A stretch of DNA of 64,000 nucleotides from Calothrix anomala FACHB-343 (GCF_014696435.1 NZ_JACJQG010000003.1:62001-126000); one strand, 5' to 3'; positions 9,517 to 18,675 are shown, counted from the first letter of the stretch. Notes: generated by a model not told the origin, from the letters alone. Program-made: numbers and translations.

Positions 9517-10596
9517 ATGCGGCAACCTGCACACGGGGGCAATTTAGCTTGGGCAGCAGCACTAGCTGGCTGTCCCCCTGCTGCTATTCTGGATTTTTCT
9601 GCCAGTATTAGCCCGTTGGGGCCTCCAAATAGCGCGATCGCGGCTATTCAATCCCACATAGGTAATCTTCGGCACTATCCAGACCCTAGTTACAGTGACC
9701 TGAGGCTCGCTCTCAGTCACTTCCATCAACTACCTTTTGAGTGGATTCTGCCGGGTAATGGCTCTGCAGAATTACTTACATTAGTTGGTCGCGAATTAGC
9801 CCAGCTAGCCGCAACCGTTGTCATAACTCCAGCCTTTGGCGACTACTACCGGACTCTGTCGGCATATAACGCTCAAGTACTGGAGTTTCCCGTTAACTGG
9901 GAATCGACAGCTGATTTGTCAGCTTTTCTTGACAAAGGCAGCAAAAATTTTCAGGACATGGGACTACTTTTAAACAATCCCCATAATCCAACGGGAAAGC
10001 TGTTTTTCAGGGAAGCGATTCTTCCCTACCTGGATCAATTTGCCTTAGTAGTGGTAGATGAAGCGTTCATGGACTTTTTGTCGCCCGATGAGGAACAAAG
10101 TCTCATAGCGCTAGTACAGGAATATGAAAATTTAGTAGTGTTGCGATCGCTTACAAAATTTTACAGTCTGCCCGGTCTCAGACTGGGATATGCGATCGCT
10201 CATCCCGACCGCCTATCAAAATGGCAGTTATGGCGCGATCCCTGGCCTGTCAACACATTGGCAGCAGCAGCAGCCATTGCTGCAATTCAAGATAGGGAAT
10301 TTCAACAACAGACCTGGTTATGGCTTCCACCTGCAAGAAGTCAACTCCTTCAGGGTTTAGCGGCAATTCCAGGATTAAAACCATACAACAGTGCTGCCAA
10401 CTTTTTACTGATCGAGTCAAATCGGTCAATTACGCAGTTGCAGCAGCAATTACTGACGGATAGCCAAATTTTAATTCGCGATTGCTTGAGTTTTAAAGAA
10501 CTAGGCGATCGCTTTTTCCGCACAGCTGTACGTACTCAAACCGATAACCAACGCCTACTCACAGCGTTAAACTCAGTAATAACTGCTGAGTGTTGA
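9517..10596 (+). CDS. cobD: PLP-dependent aminotransferase, CobD / threonine-phosphate decarboxylase-like
   Basis: A class I/II fold PLP enzyme of 359 residues. The opening HGGNLAWAAALAG and DFSASISPLGPP are typical of L-threonine-O-3-phosphate decarboxylase (CobD), which supplies the aminopropanol linker of cobalamin. The PLP lysine is near residue 214 in LTKFYSLPGLRLGY, with NNPHNPTG and VVDEAFMDF as cofactor motifs. It is related to HisC, so a histidinol-phosphate aminotransferase role cannot be excluded, but the N-terminus favours CobD. No other cobalamin gene is in the window. Spacing to HU is 26 bp. Confidence 0.8.
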   Translation: MRQPAHGGNLAWAAALAGCPPAAILDFSASISPLGPPNSAIAAIQSHIGNLRHYPDPSYSDLRLALSHFHQLPFEWILPGNGSAELLTLVGRELAQLAATVVITPAFGDYYRTLSAYNAQVLEFPVNWESTADLSAFLDKGSKNFQDMGLLLNNPHNPTGKLFFREAILPYLDQFALVVVDEAFMDFLSPDEEQSLIALVQEYENLVVLRSLTKFYSLPGLRLGYAIAHPDRLSKWQLWRDPWPVNTLAAAAAIAAIQDREFQQQTWLWLPPARSQLLQGLAAIPGLKPYNSAANFLLIESNRSITQLQQQLLTDSQILIRDCLSFKELGDRFFRTAVRTQTDNQRLLTALNSVITAEC

Positions 10597-10717
10597 GTTT
10601 TGTGTCGGTTATCAACAGTTAATGGCCAGTTACCTCTAACTTTCAACTGGCCACTAACTAAATAATTCGTAATTTGTAATTCGTAATTGATTGAGGGAAA
10701 TCAGGGAGAAAAATACC

Positions 10718-10760
10718 CCATGCCCAATGCCCCATGCCCAATGCCCCATGCCCCATGCCC
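10718..10760. repeat. ATGCCCA/ATGCCCC heptad array overlapping a start codon
   Basis: Six units of ATGCCC(A/C) just before and into the flavoprotein gene. The array carries several in-frame ATGs, including the probable start codon at 10755. Confidence 0.88.
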
Positions 10761-12248
10761 ATTGACTACGATATTGTAATTATTGGCGGCAGTCTGACTG
10801 CACGTTATGCGGCGTTAGTTGCGAAACAACTACACGCTAAAGTCGCCTTGGTAGAACCTAAACTCAACTATGGGTTTTTTTATCACCAAGCAATTAGCGA
10901 AATTGCCAATCTAACCCAGCATCTGCGTGAATCAGTGGGTTTAAGTATTCCTAACTGTGAGTTAGAAACACCAGAGAAATCGCCCATATCTGTAGTCTTG
11001 CCAGAGGCTATGTTATATGCCCAAGGCGTTGTTTCCAATATAGAAGCGCAGCATTCTATCGCTAGCCTAGCCGCCTTGGGAGTGGATGTAATTGTTGATA
11101 ATGGTCAATTTCAATCTTCACCCCATCTTGCATTTGCTATTGGCGATGCTAGCGCTGGTATACGTCAACGCCTTCTGCGATCCCGTACCTATTTACTAGC
11201 AACTGGTTCCCGTCCCGCAATTCCAGAAATTGATGGATTATTAGCTACAGGCTACTTTACTCTCTCGAACATTTGGCAATTCCTCCTGTATCTCCCCAAT
11301 TCTCCCGCGCCCACACCACCAAAAGATTGGGTAATTCTCGGTGGTGTACCCCAAAGTATAGAAATTGCGCAAACCTTAGGCAGATTAGGTTGTAATGTAA
11401 CTTTTATCGTCAACCGTTCCCAGATTTTACCGAATATCGATCCAGAAATATCTCAGTTACTTCAGGCACAATTACAAGTTGATGGCGTGCGTATTTTTAC
11501 GAATACTGAAGTAACCCAGGTAAGGCGAATTGAAGATAAAAAGTGGGTTCAAGCCGGAGATAAAGCTATTGAAACTGATGAAATTTTAGTAGCAACTGGA
11601 CAGCAACCAAATGTTGAATCTCTCAATTTAGCAGCAGTCAACGTGAAATGGTATCAGCATCGTTTAGCAGTCAATAAAAAACTGCAAACTACCAATCATC
11701 GTATTTACGCTTGTGGTGATGTCATTGGTGGTTATGATTTTATCAATGTTGCTAAATATGAAGCGAGAATAGCGTTAAATAATGCCTTATTTCTGCCACA
11801 TTCACAAGTTAATTATCGTTGCATCCCTGTAGCGGTATTTTCTCAGCCGATGTTAGCACAAGTAGGCTTGACAGAAAAAAAAGCAAGGCAACAATATCAT
11901 CAGCAAGAAGTTTTAGTTGTAAGACAATATTTTAAAACAGTAGCCGCAGCCCAAATTCATAACGAAACTACAGGTATTTGTAAATTAATATTATTACGTA
12001 ATGGCAAAATTTTAGGAGCCGAAATATTTGGTGCAGCCGCAGGAGAATTAATTAATATAATTGCTTTGGCAATGTCTCAAAATTTGAAAATTCACCAGCT
12101 AGAAAATTTATCGCCTATATATCCGAGTTTTGCCGAGATTATCGAAAAATCTGTACAAGAGTGGCACAAACAACAGTTAAATACTGATAATTCTCGCGTG
12201 GAATTTATCGAAAATTTCTTACATTTCCGCCGCGATTGGAATATTTAA
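10755..12248 (+). CDS. Pyridine nucleotide-disulfide oxidoreductase family flavoprotein
   Basis: An FAD/NAD(P) oxidoreductase of about 497 residues. The FAD fold begins at the N-terminus (YDIVIIGGSLTARYAALVAK), an NAD-binding Rossmann fold lies mid-protein (DWVILGGVPQSIEIAQTLGRLG), and FAD motif II is YACGDVIGGYDFINVAKYE. A C-terminal dimerisation domain follows. The redox CxxxxC of lipoamide dehydrogenase and mercuric reductase is absent from the N-terminal helix, so it is a non-disulfide member and the substrate is unknown. The frame opens at 10734 inside a heptad array; ATG 10755 (MPIDYDIV) puts the Rossmann fold at the usual distance and is preferred. The next gene starts 16 bp on. Confidence 0.85.
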   Translation: MPIDYDIVIIGGSLTARYAALVAKQLHAKVALVEPKLNYGFFYHQAISEIANLTQHLRESVGLSIPNCELETPEKSPISVVLPEAMLYAQGVVSNIEAQHSIASLAALGVDVIVDNGQFQSSPHLAFAIGDASAGIRQRLLRSRTYLLATGSRPAIPEIDGLLATGYFTLSNIWQFLLYLPNSPAPTPPKDWVILGGVPQSIEIAQTLGRLGCNVTFIVNRSQILPNIDPEISQLLQAQLQVDGVRIFTNTEVTQVRRIEDKKWVQAGDKAIETDEILVATGQQPNVESLNLAAVNVKWYQHRLAVNKKLQTTNHRIYACGDVIGGYDFINVAKYEARIALNNALFLPHSQVNYRCIPVAVFSQPMLAQVGLTEKKARQQYHQQEVLVVRQYFKTVAAAQIHNETTGICKLILLRNGKILGAEIFGAAAGELINIIALAMSQNLKIHQLENLSPIYPSFAEIIEKSVQEWHKQQLNTDNSRVEFIENFLHFRRDWNI

Positions 12249-12264
12249 AAACGATAATAAATTT

Positions 12265-12819
12265 ATGAATCAGCAACCGCAAAATAAAAATTCTGAGCTA
12301 GGTAAATTAATTACAACTCAAGAAGCTGTAAATTTACTTTTTGGTGAAGGATGGCTGAATGAAGCTGTGAGGATTGAAGATGAAGGAAACTCTACTATTA
12401 GCGCTGGTTTAGATTGGTTGAATAGATTACCACCTGTAATCCTCAATCTATCTTTATTTGAGCGCTTATCAACGCTGCGTGTATCGCTCAACCGTGAAAT
12501 CAAGCTGATAGTTGAAACCTGGAATTTAGGCGTAGCTACAACAGCTGCAACTGAAGCTGCAATGACGCGCATTAAACAGCATTTGCTATCTCCTGCTCCT
12601 GAACTCATCCCTTATTTAGAAGCTACTTTATTGCAAGATGATTTATACGGTGAAGAGTTTATTTCTAACCGAGAAGTTCTCAAATTTTTAGTTGCTGTTT
12701 TGTTGACTGATGCAGATAAAGAAGAAATTGCAAATCAGGCTGCTAATTCAATCCGCGCACAGGTTATATCTCAGGTAAATTTCCTAGAAAAACCTTCTAC
12801 AGGAATTACCCAAAGCTAA
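12265..12819 (+). CDS. Conserved-looking hypothetical protein
   Basis: A 184-residue soluble, mostly helical protein; I do not recognise the family. The N-terminal part (20-75) contains LLFGEGWLNEAVRIEDEGN and the middle is rich in Leu/Glu helices. There is no signal peptide, membrane segment or metal motif. It begins 16 bp after the flavoprotein stop and is likely co-transcribed, so a role connected with that oxidoreductase is possible but unproven. Confidence 0.65.
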   Translation: MNQQPQNKNSELGKLITTQEAVNLLFGEGWLNEAVRIEDEGNSTISAGLDWLNRLPPVILNLSLFERLSTLRVSLNREIKLIVETWNLGVATTAATEAAMTRIKQHLLSPAPELIPYLEATLLQDDLYGEEFISNREVLKFLVAVLLTDADKEEIANQAANSIRAQVISQVNFLEKPSTGITQS

Positions 12820-12873
12820 GGTTAAAATAAACCGCAGAGAACGCATAGTTTACAGAGAAATAAGTGCATTAGA

Positions 12874-13005
12874 TGTAGGTTGGGTTGAGGCTTTGCGAAA
12901 CCCAACATGAATTTCAAAAACTCAACATAGATGCTGGTGTTGGGTTTCCTTACGTCAACCCAACCTACGCCAAATCAGTTTTTTGACGCTAACTGAACCG
13001 TATTG
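12874..13005. repeat. Nested inverted-repeat element, copy 1
   Basis: A 132-bp element starting TGTAGGTTGGGTTGA, with GAAACCCAACA and GTTGGGTTTC inside, then TCAACCCAACCTACG and a tail GCTAACTGAACCGTATTG. A diverged 112-bp copy lies at 53697-53808 in the same orientation. The outer arms pair to a long hairpin. No ORF. Confidence 0.75.
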
Positions 13006-13130
13006 AGATATAGTTTTCAAAACTTACAGCTAGATTTTTCAATGATATTTTAGCGATCGCACTCAATCAAGGGTGAATAAGAAAACAAAACTGATAGTTT
13101 GTAAATTTCACAAATGATTTACGATTGCTA

Positions 13131-13203
13131 TATAATACAGCCTGCGAAGGCAGGCTTTGTTTGTATAGCCCCACCCTTGAGGGTGAGGGCGTTAATGTGC
13201 AGC
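13131..13203. repeat. Dispersed palindromic element, copy 1
   Basis: Contains two hairpins, GCCTGCGAAGGCAGGC and CACCCTTGAGGGTG, joined by TTTGTTTGTATAGCCC and ending GCGTTAATGTGC. The reverse complement matches 62338-62410 except in the second hairpin, whose arms differ but still pair. It lies in the 408-bp spacer 12820-13227, which otherwise shows no gene. Confidence 0.72.
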
Positions 13204-13227
13204 ATCACATAGAATTGCTATTACGCA

Positions 13228-13935
13228 TTACGAATTATTAATTACAATCCATATTACGCCTGCTGTGACTAAGGGAACAGTCAGGTTATCTGTACCATGC
13301 GGTGAAACACCTTCGGCTAATGTAGCTAAAGTACCGCTAACCAACGCCGCCAATACTGCTTTATCAACTCCATAAGCTACTGCTAAAGGACTGAGTGAGG
13401 AACCTGGAAGTAAGATTAATACCAAAAAAATTGCTGTTGTACTGGCGAGAAACATTGTTAATGAACCCTCCCAAGAACGAACCGAATTTAGGATTTGGTA
13501 TTTATGTTTACCGAAACGTCTCCCAATTAATGCGGCTAGTGCATCGCCCCAAGTCATCGCCATAACTCCAGCTACAGCAATCGGGACATAATCTACAGGG
13601 CCATTTGGTCGCCAAAGTAGCGCAAAGAGCAATGTTACAGAAAGTGCAAAATATACCGTACCTGGTGAACTATCATCAGTATCCATAGCCCGGATGATGC
13701 GATAACGGTAAAGCAGATAATTGACAGCGATAAAGCTAGCAAAGGGTACAATTCCAATTTCCCAGCGATTAAACAGCAAAAGCACGCCAAATACCCACAT
13801 TCCTGCACCAATATGGATAATTTTACGAGTTAGATTTGGCGGGACATGCAACAATCTACCTAATGCTTCACCAAATAACAGTAGTGCGATCGCATAACTG
13901 TAAGATGCTGTTAATCCGATAAAATCGTTACCCAT
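13228..13935 (-). CDS. Phytol kinase / CTP-dependent polyprenol kinase family membrane protein
   Basis: A 235-residue integral membrane protein with about six or seven hydrophobic helices. It has the family motifs RKIIHIGAGMW near 38-48 and WGDALAALIGRRFGKHKY around 130-147, followed by SWEGSLTMF. These place it with phytol kinase (VTE5-like) and dolichol kinase/phosphatidate cytidylyltransferase proteins. In cyanobacteria the likely role is phosphorylating phytol released from chlorophyll for tocopherol and chlorophyll re-synthesis. The exact lipid substrate cannot be settled by sequence alone. Its start lies about 40 bp from the 3' end of the upstream DUF3685 gene on the same strand, so the two may be co-transcribed. 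Confidence 0.8.
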   Translation of the reverse strand: MGNDFIGLTASYSYAIALLLFGEALGRLLHVPPNLTRKIIHIGAGMWVFGVLLLFNRWEIGIVPFASFIAVNYLLYRYRIIRAMDTDDSSPGTVYFALSVTLLFALLWRPNGPVDYVPIAVAGVMAMTWGDALAALIGRRFGKHKYQILNSVRSWEGSLTMFLASTTAIFLVLILLPGSSLSPLAVAYGVDKAVLAALVSGTLATLAEGVSPHGTDNLTVPLVTAGVIWIVINNS

Positions 13936-13975
13936 ATCCCTATCTTCCTCTGCTGCTTGTGCTAACTAATCGCTT

Positions 13976-15772
13976 TCATCCCCTATTACCTTTATCGCTT
14001 TTACGTTTAAAGCTTTTTTCTGTTAACGAAACACTCCCAATTCCTTGGAGAATTCCCCTACCAATTAAACCTAAACCTCGCCCAATAATTTGCGTGAGAA
14101 TGAAGACAATCCCGCTACCAAAAACCGCTAATAAAGATTGTAGCTGAGGCGCGATCGCATCCCGAAATTCTAATACTAAAGTTACCGCCAATGGTACATT
14201 TGCTAATTCGGCTAATTCTTGTCCGCGAGGTGCATAAATTGAAGTTTTCGCAATTCCCCGTGGTGCAAATACAAATATCTCATAACGGCTTTCAAAAATT
14301 GCTCTTGGCTCATTTATATAATTATTCAATCTATATTTCCACGATAAATTGTTTCTAAATTTTTCAATTTCTCGCGTAGAAATCAATTTGCGATCGTAAT
14401 ATTCTTGCTTAACTACTTCTAAATCTGCTAAAGAATTGAGTAGTGGCTGTACTACTCCATTAGCTACCTGAATTAACAAGTTTTCTAAAATAATTAATGC
14501 TTGTGATTGGGCTTCTGGGCTAGCAGCCGAGTAAAAATTATTATCAATTTGCAAATCAATTTGGAATAGCAAATGCGCAAATAACTCTACTACCAAAGGA
14601 ATTTTATGCAGAATTTCTTTTTGAACAATTTCAATATTTTGTAGTAAAAAATTAACAACTTCCAAAGAGCGATCGCCTATTTGCACTCGCTTAAATTTAC
14701 CAAAAAAATCTGTCAAGCTCACCTGCCACAAATCACCTAATATTGTTCCCTTTAAATCACTTAATTTATCTGGGGAAATTTGCGCTACTCTTAAATCATC
14801 TAATTGTTGCGCTAGCTTTTGCAAAATTAGATAAAGTAGTTCTCGCTTTTTATCTTCCCGTAATATATCTATTTCTAAAGGAATCTCTGTGACATTTACT
14901 AAAGGCAATTGCAATTTATTAATACAAGCTGCAAATAAATTAGATTGCAATGCTCTAGGACTCAGCAAAGGTGGGGAATTTTGTAACTGTTGTGAATCTG
15001 ATAAAGTAGTTACACGAATTGCAGAATTAATTGCTGATGGTAATTGCACAGAAGCGGGAATAAATTGCTGTTGTTCCTGTTCCCTTTCTGCTTCTGAAGC
15101 TGACATCTGATTTAGTAGCCAACGTGCTGCTAATAATTCTCGTCGCCTTCCTGCGAGAATTGCTTGTTCCATCAAGGGTAATCCAGGAACTTGCAGTTTT
15201 GCTGTTACCGAGCTAAGTGTGGTTTCAATATAACCAATTCCTGATAAACGCAATTTATTTCGCAGTTTAGCGAAAGGAATTGCTGATGGCTGATGGCTGA
15301 TTGCTAAGTTGTGATTATTGATTGTTGAATCTTGAATTTCGATTTCCGCAAACCAAGCAGAACCACCTTGTGCAACTTCTTGCATAGTCGCAACTAATTC
15401 AGCAATAGGAGTACCTTTAGGACAGTAACCATCCACACCAGTAGCCTTTGCTGCTAACAGTAACCCTGGTTCTGTAACAGAACTTAAAAGTAATATAGGC
15501 AAATGAGGATATAAAGCTTTGAGTTGTCCGCACAGTTGTAAACCAGCTTGTGGCTGCTTGGGTGAACGGTGATTAGCTAATTCCAAAACCACTAAATTTA
15601 CTTGGTTGGGGTCTTGTTTGGCTAATTCTGTTAAAATTTGTAAAGCAGCAGTATCCGTTTCTACCTCTGCTACTATGAGCAAATTGGGAATTTCTACCAA
15701 TCCTACCCTTAGCCCTAAACGAAAAATCGGGTCTTGGTCAACTAATAATAATCTCAAAGGGCGATCGCTCAT
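13976..15772 (-). CDS. Pseudo-receiver domain fused to DUF3685 (Ycf55-like)
   Basis: A 598-residue protein: a response-regulator receiver fold (about 6-125) with LLLVDQDPIFRLGLRVGL at the start and GVDGYCPKGTP around the conserved lysine, then a long DUF3685 region to the C-terminus. The residue at the phospho-acceptor position is glutamate (E64 in VVLELANH) instead of aspartate, so normal phosphorylation is unlikely. A hydrophobic stretch near 550-590 (LLAVFGSGIVFILTQIIG) suggests membrane association. DUF3685 is found in cyanobacteria and plastids with no firm function. It lies just upstream of the phytol kinase-like gene. Confidence 0.82.
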   Translation of the reverse strand: MSDRPLRLLLVDQDPIFRLGLRVGLVEIPNLLIVAEVETDTAALQILTELAKQDPNQVNLVVLELANHRSPKQPQAGLQLCGQLKALYPHLPILLLSSVTEPGLLLAAKATGVDGYCPKGTPIAELVATMQEVAQGGSAWFAEIEIQDSTINNHNLAISHQPSAIPFAKLRNKLRLSGIGYIETTLSSVTAKLQVPGLPLMEQAILAGRRRELLAARWLLNQMSASEAEREQEQQQFIPASVQLPSAINSAIRVTTLSDSQQLQNSPPLLSPRALQSNLFAACINKLQLPLVNVTEIPLEIDILREDKKRELLYLILQKLAQQLDDLRVAQISPDKLSDLKGTILGDLWQVSLTDFFGKFKRVQIGDRSLEVVNFLLQNIEIVQKEILHKIPLVVELFAHLLFQIDLQIDNNFYSAASPEAQSQALIILENLLIQVANGVVQPLLNSLADLEVVKQEYYDRKLISTREIEKFRNNLSWKYRLNNYINEPRAIFESRYEIFVFAPRGIAKTSIYAPRGQELAELANVPLAVTLVLEFRDAIAPQLQSLLAVFGSGIVFILTQIIGRGLGLIGRGILQGIGSVSLTEKSFKRKSDKGNRG

Positions 15773-16252
15773 AGTTTACTTCAAAACAGAAACCTGTTCC
15801 CCAGCTAGACAACAACCTTGATACTCCCCATTGTCACCGAATTTGTGATTTTAAATTTTCGCTGTTCAATTGGAAATTCAAAACCAAGAATTTAAAAGTC
15901 TTGATTCACCCTTATACATTGAAGTCAAGGATCAATCTTCAACCTAAAATCGCGGCATAAAAAATAAATGACGCTGAGTCCGTAAATTTTATTTACGAAC
16001 ACAAGCGTCTATCTAATTTTTATGGAATTTCCAAAAGGTACGATATTTAAAACATGGTAGTTAAATATAGAGAAGCAACTTGTATAGGCAGGTTTTGCGA
16101 ATTTCAGAGGTAATTCTTGAGAGCAACGCCGCGCGAGAAATATTTCTCAGCTTGTAGATGTTGACAGATGCAAACTAGCGTTGTGCGATCTTCAAGCGCT
16201 TGAGCAATACAGCATCCAAAATTCAAGATACTATTTACCTGAATCCAGCTAA
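15773..16252. other. Spacer downstream of the Fur-family gene
   Basis: A 480-bp region with no gene. It contains a nested inverted repeat (15970-16009), annotated separately, and AT-rich unremarkable sequence. Confidence 0.55.
15970..16009 (-). terminator. Inverted repeat, candidate terminator of the Fur-family gene
   Basis: GACGCT/AGCGTC outer arms enclose CGTAAAT/ATTTACG inner arms. On the minus strand it is followed by ATTTATTTTTTATG, T-rich as for an intrinsic terminator, but it is about 240 bp from the gene's stop. Confidence 0.42.
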
Positions 16253-16699
16253 TCAACTTGCTTGTGAATTGCGATAACCATAAAAATTAATGCTGTAATC
16301 AGTAATCTTTACTCCCGTTTGCTGTTCAACTTGACGAATAAATTCTTCTGGTAGTTCTATATGAACATCCAGAATTTGATTCGTATCCACACAGTTAACA
16401 TGGCTATGAGAATCACTGATATTACCGTATAAACGCCCGTCACAACGTTCAATACATTCGATGATACCTTGACTAGATAAAGCTTCTAGGTTTTGGTAGA
16501 CAGAAGTATGACCGATATCTTTACCTTGCTGATTCAGGCGATCGTAAATTTCTCTAGCAGAAAGATGCTCGTTAGCTTGCCAAAGTAATTCTAGAATAAA
16601 GCGACGCTGGCGGCTCACACGCATTCCTAACAACTGACACTGCTCAAGAGCATCTTCTAAAGAACGAATTGGTTTTGTAGTTACTGCTTGTTTTGGCAT
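16253..16699 (-). CDS. Fur-family transcriptional regulator, FurC/PerR-like
   Basis: A Fur-superfamily repressor of 148 residues from the ATG at 16699; an upstream in-frame ATG at 16738 would give 161, but family length favours the shorter form. The winged-helix part has RVSRQRRFILELLW, HLSAREIYDRL and the recognition helix GHTSVYQNLEALSSQGI. The metal region has GNISDSHSHVNC. The C-terminal CxxC zinc pairs of FurA and Zur are absent, which matches my memory of the FurC/PerR subgroup that responds to peroxide in Anabaena. The subgroup is inferred; the family is certain. A very long upstream spacer suggests complex regulation. Confidence 0.85.
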   Translation of the reverse strand: MPKQAVTTKPIRSLEDALEQCQLLGMRVSRQRRFILELLWQANEHLSAREIYDRLNQQGKDIGHTSVYQNLEALSSQGIIECIERCDGRLYGNISDSHSHVNCVDTNQILDVHIELPEEFIRQVEQQTGVKITDYSINFYGYRNSQAS

Positions 16700-16738
16700 A
16701 TTTTTAAGTTTGTTAACAGTTGGGGTAGTTTTCCCCAT

Positions 16739-18068
16739 TTAAGGTAAATTGAATATTCTTACTTATATGCGAAGACGTTACTACTTTTTACCTTGAGTGT
16801 GTAGTTGCTGTTAATCGCTGGGGAAATTACAAGTCAAGCTAAAGATTGTTTATTTGTTGAGGTCGTTTTACTCTTCCTAATCTAAAACAAACTCATTACA
16901 ACTTTAGCTTAAATTGGTTGGTAATGTCCACCAAAGGCCTGATGTGTCACTTGTGCGGAGTAAATACTCTAGAGTTGGGCTAGGGAAGAAAGATATTCTC
17001 ATGATTCGCTGACATAAAACAGAGAGAGTAGAGGAAACATCCGATACCAGTACAAGGCTAGCTTTGCATGAGAACTAATGCAAGTGTCAAAAAAATCAAA
17101 AATAATTTCGCTTCAGCCGATTTAGCGGTATTGCTTTGAGGGTTAAAGTAATATCCTTTGTGCCGGATTATTCTCTAACCTGAATATTAGTCTAATAAGA
17201 TCAGACAATTGTTTTAGTTACAAAAATAACATTGTGTTAAATATAAATACGGCGATTATTATTAGCGAGTTATTTTAGATACTTATTATAAAATTAAACT
17301 TCACCGTACAAGAGTTGACTATCTAGAATTTCTTAAACATTGACTATTGACCATTGGCTATTAAGTATGTAATTGCATTAAACCTTTTAAGATTAGGTTC
17401 CTAAAACTCAAATTGCATGATAATCTCTTTGAAACAAGATAATTACTCTGAGTAAAGAAAATAATCTTTTCGGCATAGCATCACCAACGGAAAATCGTAA
17501 TGTAATTAACACGGAAACCATTGGGAAAATCAGCAAAATTTCCGCATATTCACGTATTAACATAACTTCCGCATATTTACATAATGTCTAACAGGTAAAT
17601 ACAGAAAGCAGAAGATTTAACTTATGAGTATGAGTTAGCTGCGCTTTCAGTATTTACTGTGTAATTTTTATGGAGTAATAACTATATCAAAAAAATTACA
17701 ACTGACAGATGTATGCAAAGCGCAAAGTTTATACCTTTGAAGTATGAATAATGAAAGCGCAATTGTTAGTGGCATACTCTACGGGTGAATACACTGCAAA
17801 GGTAACAAGATGTGATTCTTAGCTGTAGACTACCTATCTTTTCAACAGGAGGTTTGCCTAGAGGTGAAATGAATGCCAGTAACTTTTAAGCGAAGAATTG
17901 TTCTTTAAATTTCGGCAAATAGACAAAGACGTTACAGGGCGCGATATTTATCGCGTCTTTAATTTTATCCATGAAAATAACAGAGCGAATCTAGCATCGC
18001 TACCTAAAAACTGCTACTGTGGATTGTCGAGCCTACAGTTGAGTATAAAAAAAGTAGCTGCTGAGTCA
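16739..18068. other. 1.3-kb gene-poor divergent spacer
   Basis: Between the Fur-family gene (minus) and crr6 (plus). No convincing ORF; the in-frame extension of crr6 back to 17898 does not resemble the family. Noted within it: TTCCGCATATT(C/T)AC repeated at 17540-17553 and 17567-17580 (27 bp apart), and an AT-rich core 17215-17350. Probably carries the promoters and perhaps an unannotated RNA. Confidence 0.5.
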
Positions 18069-18542
18069 ATGACAATCACGATCGCAATCAACACTGATTC
18101 CATTAACCGTCTGGATCTGTCGCCCGCCGCAACGCTGATTGAACAATTATTGCAAGAAGGCGCGATCGCATCCCAAGAACAGCAACTGCGCTTTGATATT
18201 AAATACGATTTAGAGCCAGGAGATCCCAGAGAAATTTCCGAGATTCCGGAGGTGCGGCTGTGGTTTGTCCGTTTAGATGCTAAATATCCCTGGTTACCAT
18301 TTTTATTAGACTGGAAAGCAGGCGAGTTTGCCCGTTATACCGCCATGCTGGTACCACACCAATTTAGTGCTAAAGAAGGTATTCAGTATAATCCTGAAGC
18401 CTTAGAGATATTTTTGATGCACAAAATTTTTGTTTTAAGTGATTGGCTAAAACAGCAAAATCTCCCAGTGCAATCGCGACTGAAATCTCTGGCACAAATG
18501 CTAGGTTACGAATTAGATGACGCTTTCTTTGAAGCTTTTTAA
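18069..18542 (+). CDS. CRR6 family protein (DUF1817), NDH-1 assembly factor
   Basis: A 157-residue soluble protein of the chlororespiratory reduction 6 family. In plants CRR6 helps assemble the NdhI-containing arm of the NDH complex; cyanobacterial homologues are thought to act likewise. Family signatures visible are RLDLSPAATLIEQLLQEGA near the N-terminus, PREISEIPEVRLWFVRLD and the aromatic PWLPFLLDWKAGEFARYTAM. ATG 18069 (MTITIAIN) gives the family's normal beginning; longer in-frame versions add unrelated sequence. The ndhCKJ operon is 42 kb away in the same window. Confidence 0.86.
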   Translation: MTITIAINTDSINRLDLSPAATLIEQLLQEGAIASQEQQLRFDIKYDLEPGDPREISEIPEVRLWFVRLDAKYPWLPFLLDWKAGEFARYTAMLVPHQFSAKEGIQYNPEALEIFLMHKIFVLSDWLKQQNLPVQSRLKSLAQMLGYELDDAFFEAF

Positions 18543-18574
18543 ATATAGTAGATTGCAAGTTAGGTATAGATAAT

Positions 18575-18674
18575 TGTTAGGGCAAGGCAGTGCCTTGCCC
18601 CTACAAAGTTACCTGAAATACGCTGTAATTTTGACTATGGACTATGGACTATTGACCATTGACCATTGACCATA
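18575..18674. repeat. Palindrome plus TGACCAT heptad array
   Basis: GGGCAAGGCAGTGCCTTGCCC (18580-18600) is a near-perfect hairpin of a kind also seen in degenerate form around 30448-30478. It is followed at 18633-18674 by TGACTATGGACTAT and TGACCAT heptads. Confidence 0.7.
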
Positions 18675-18675
18675 T

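Noticed and set aside
17898-18068. N-terminal extension of crr6
   Set aside because: Translation does not resemble the CRR6 family, whose normal start corresponds to ATG 18069.
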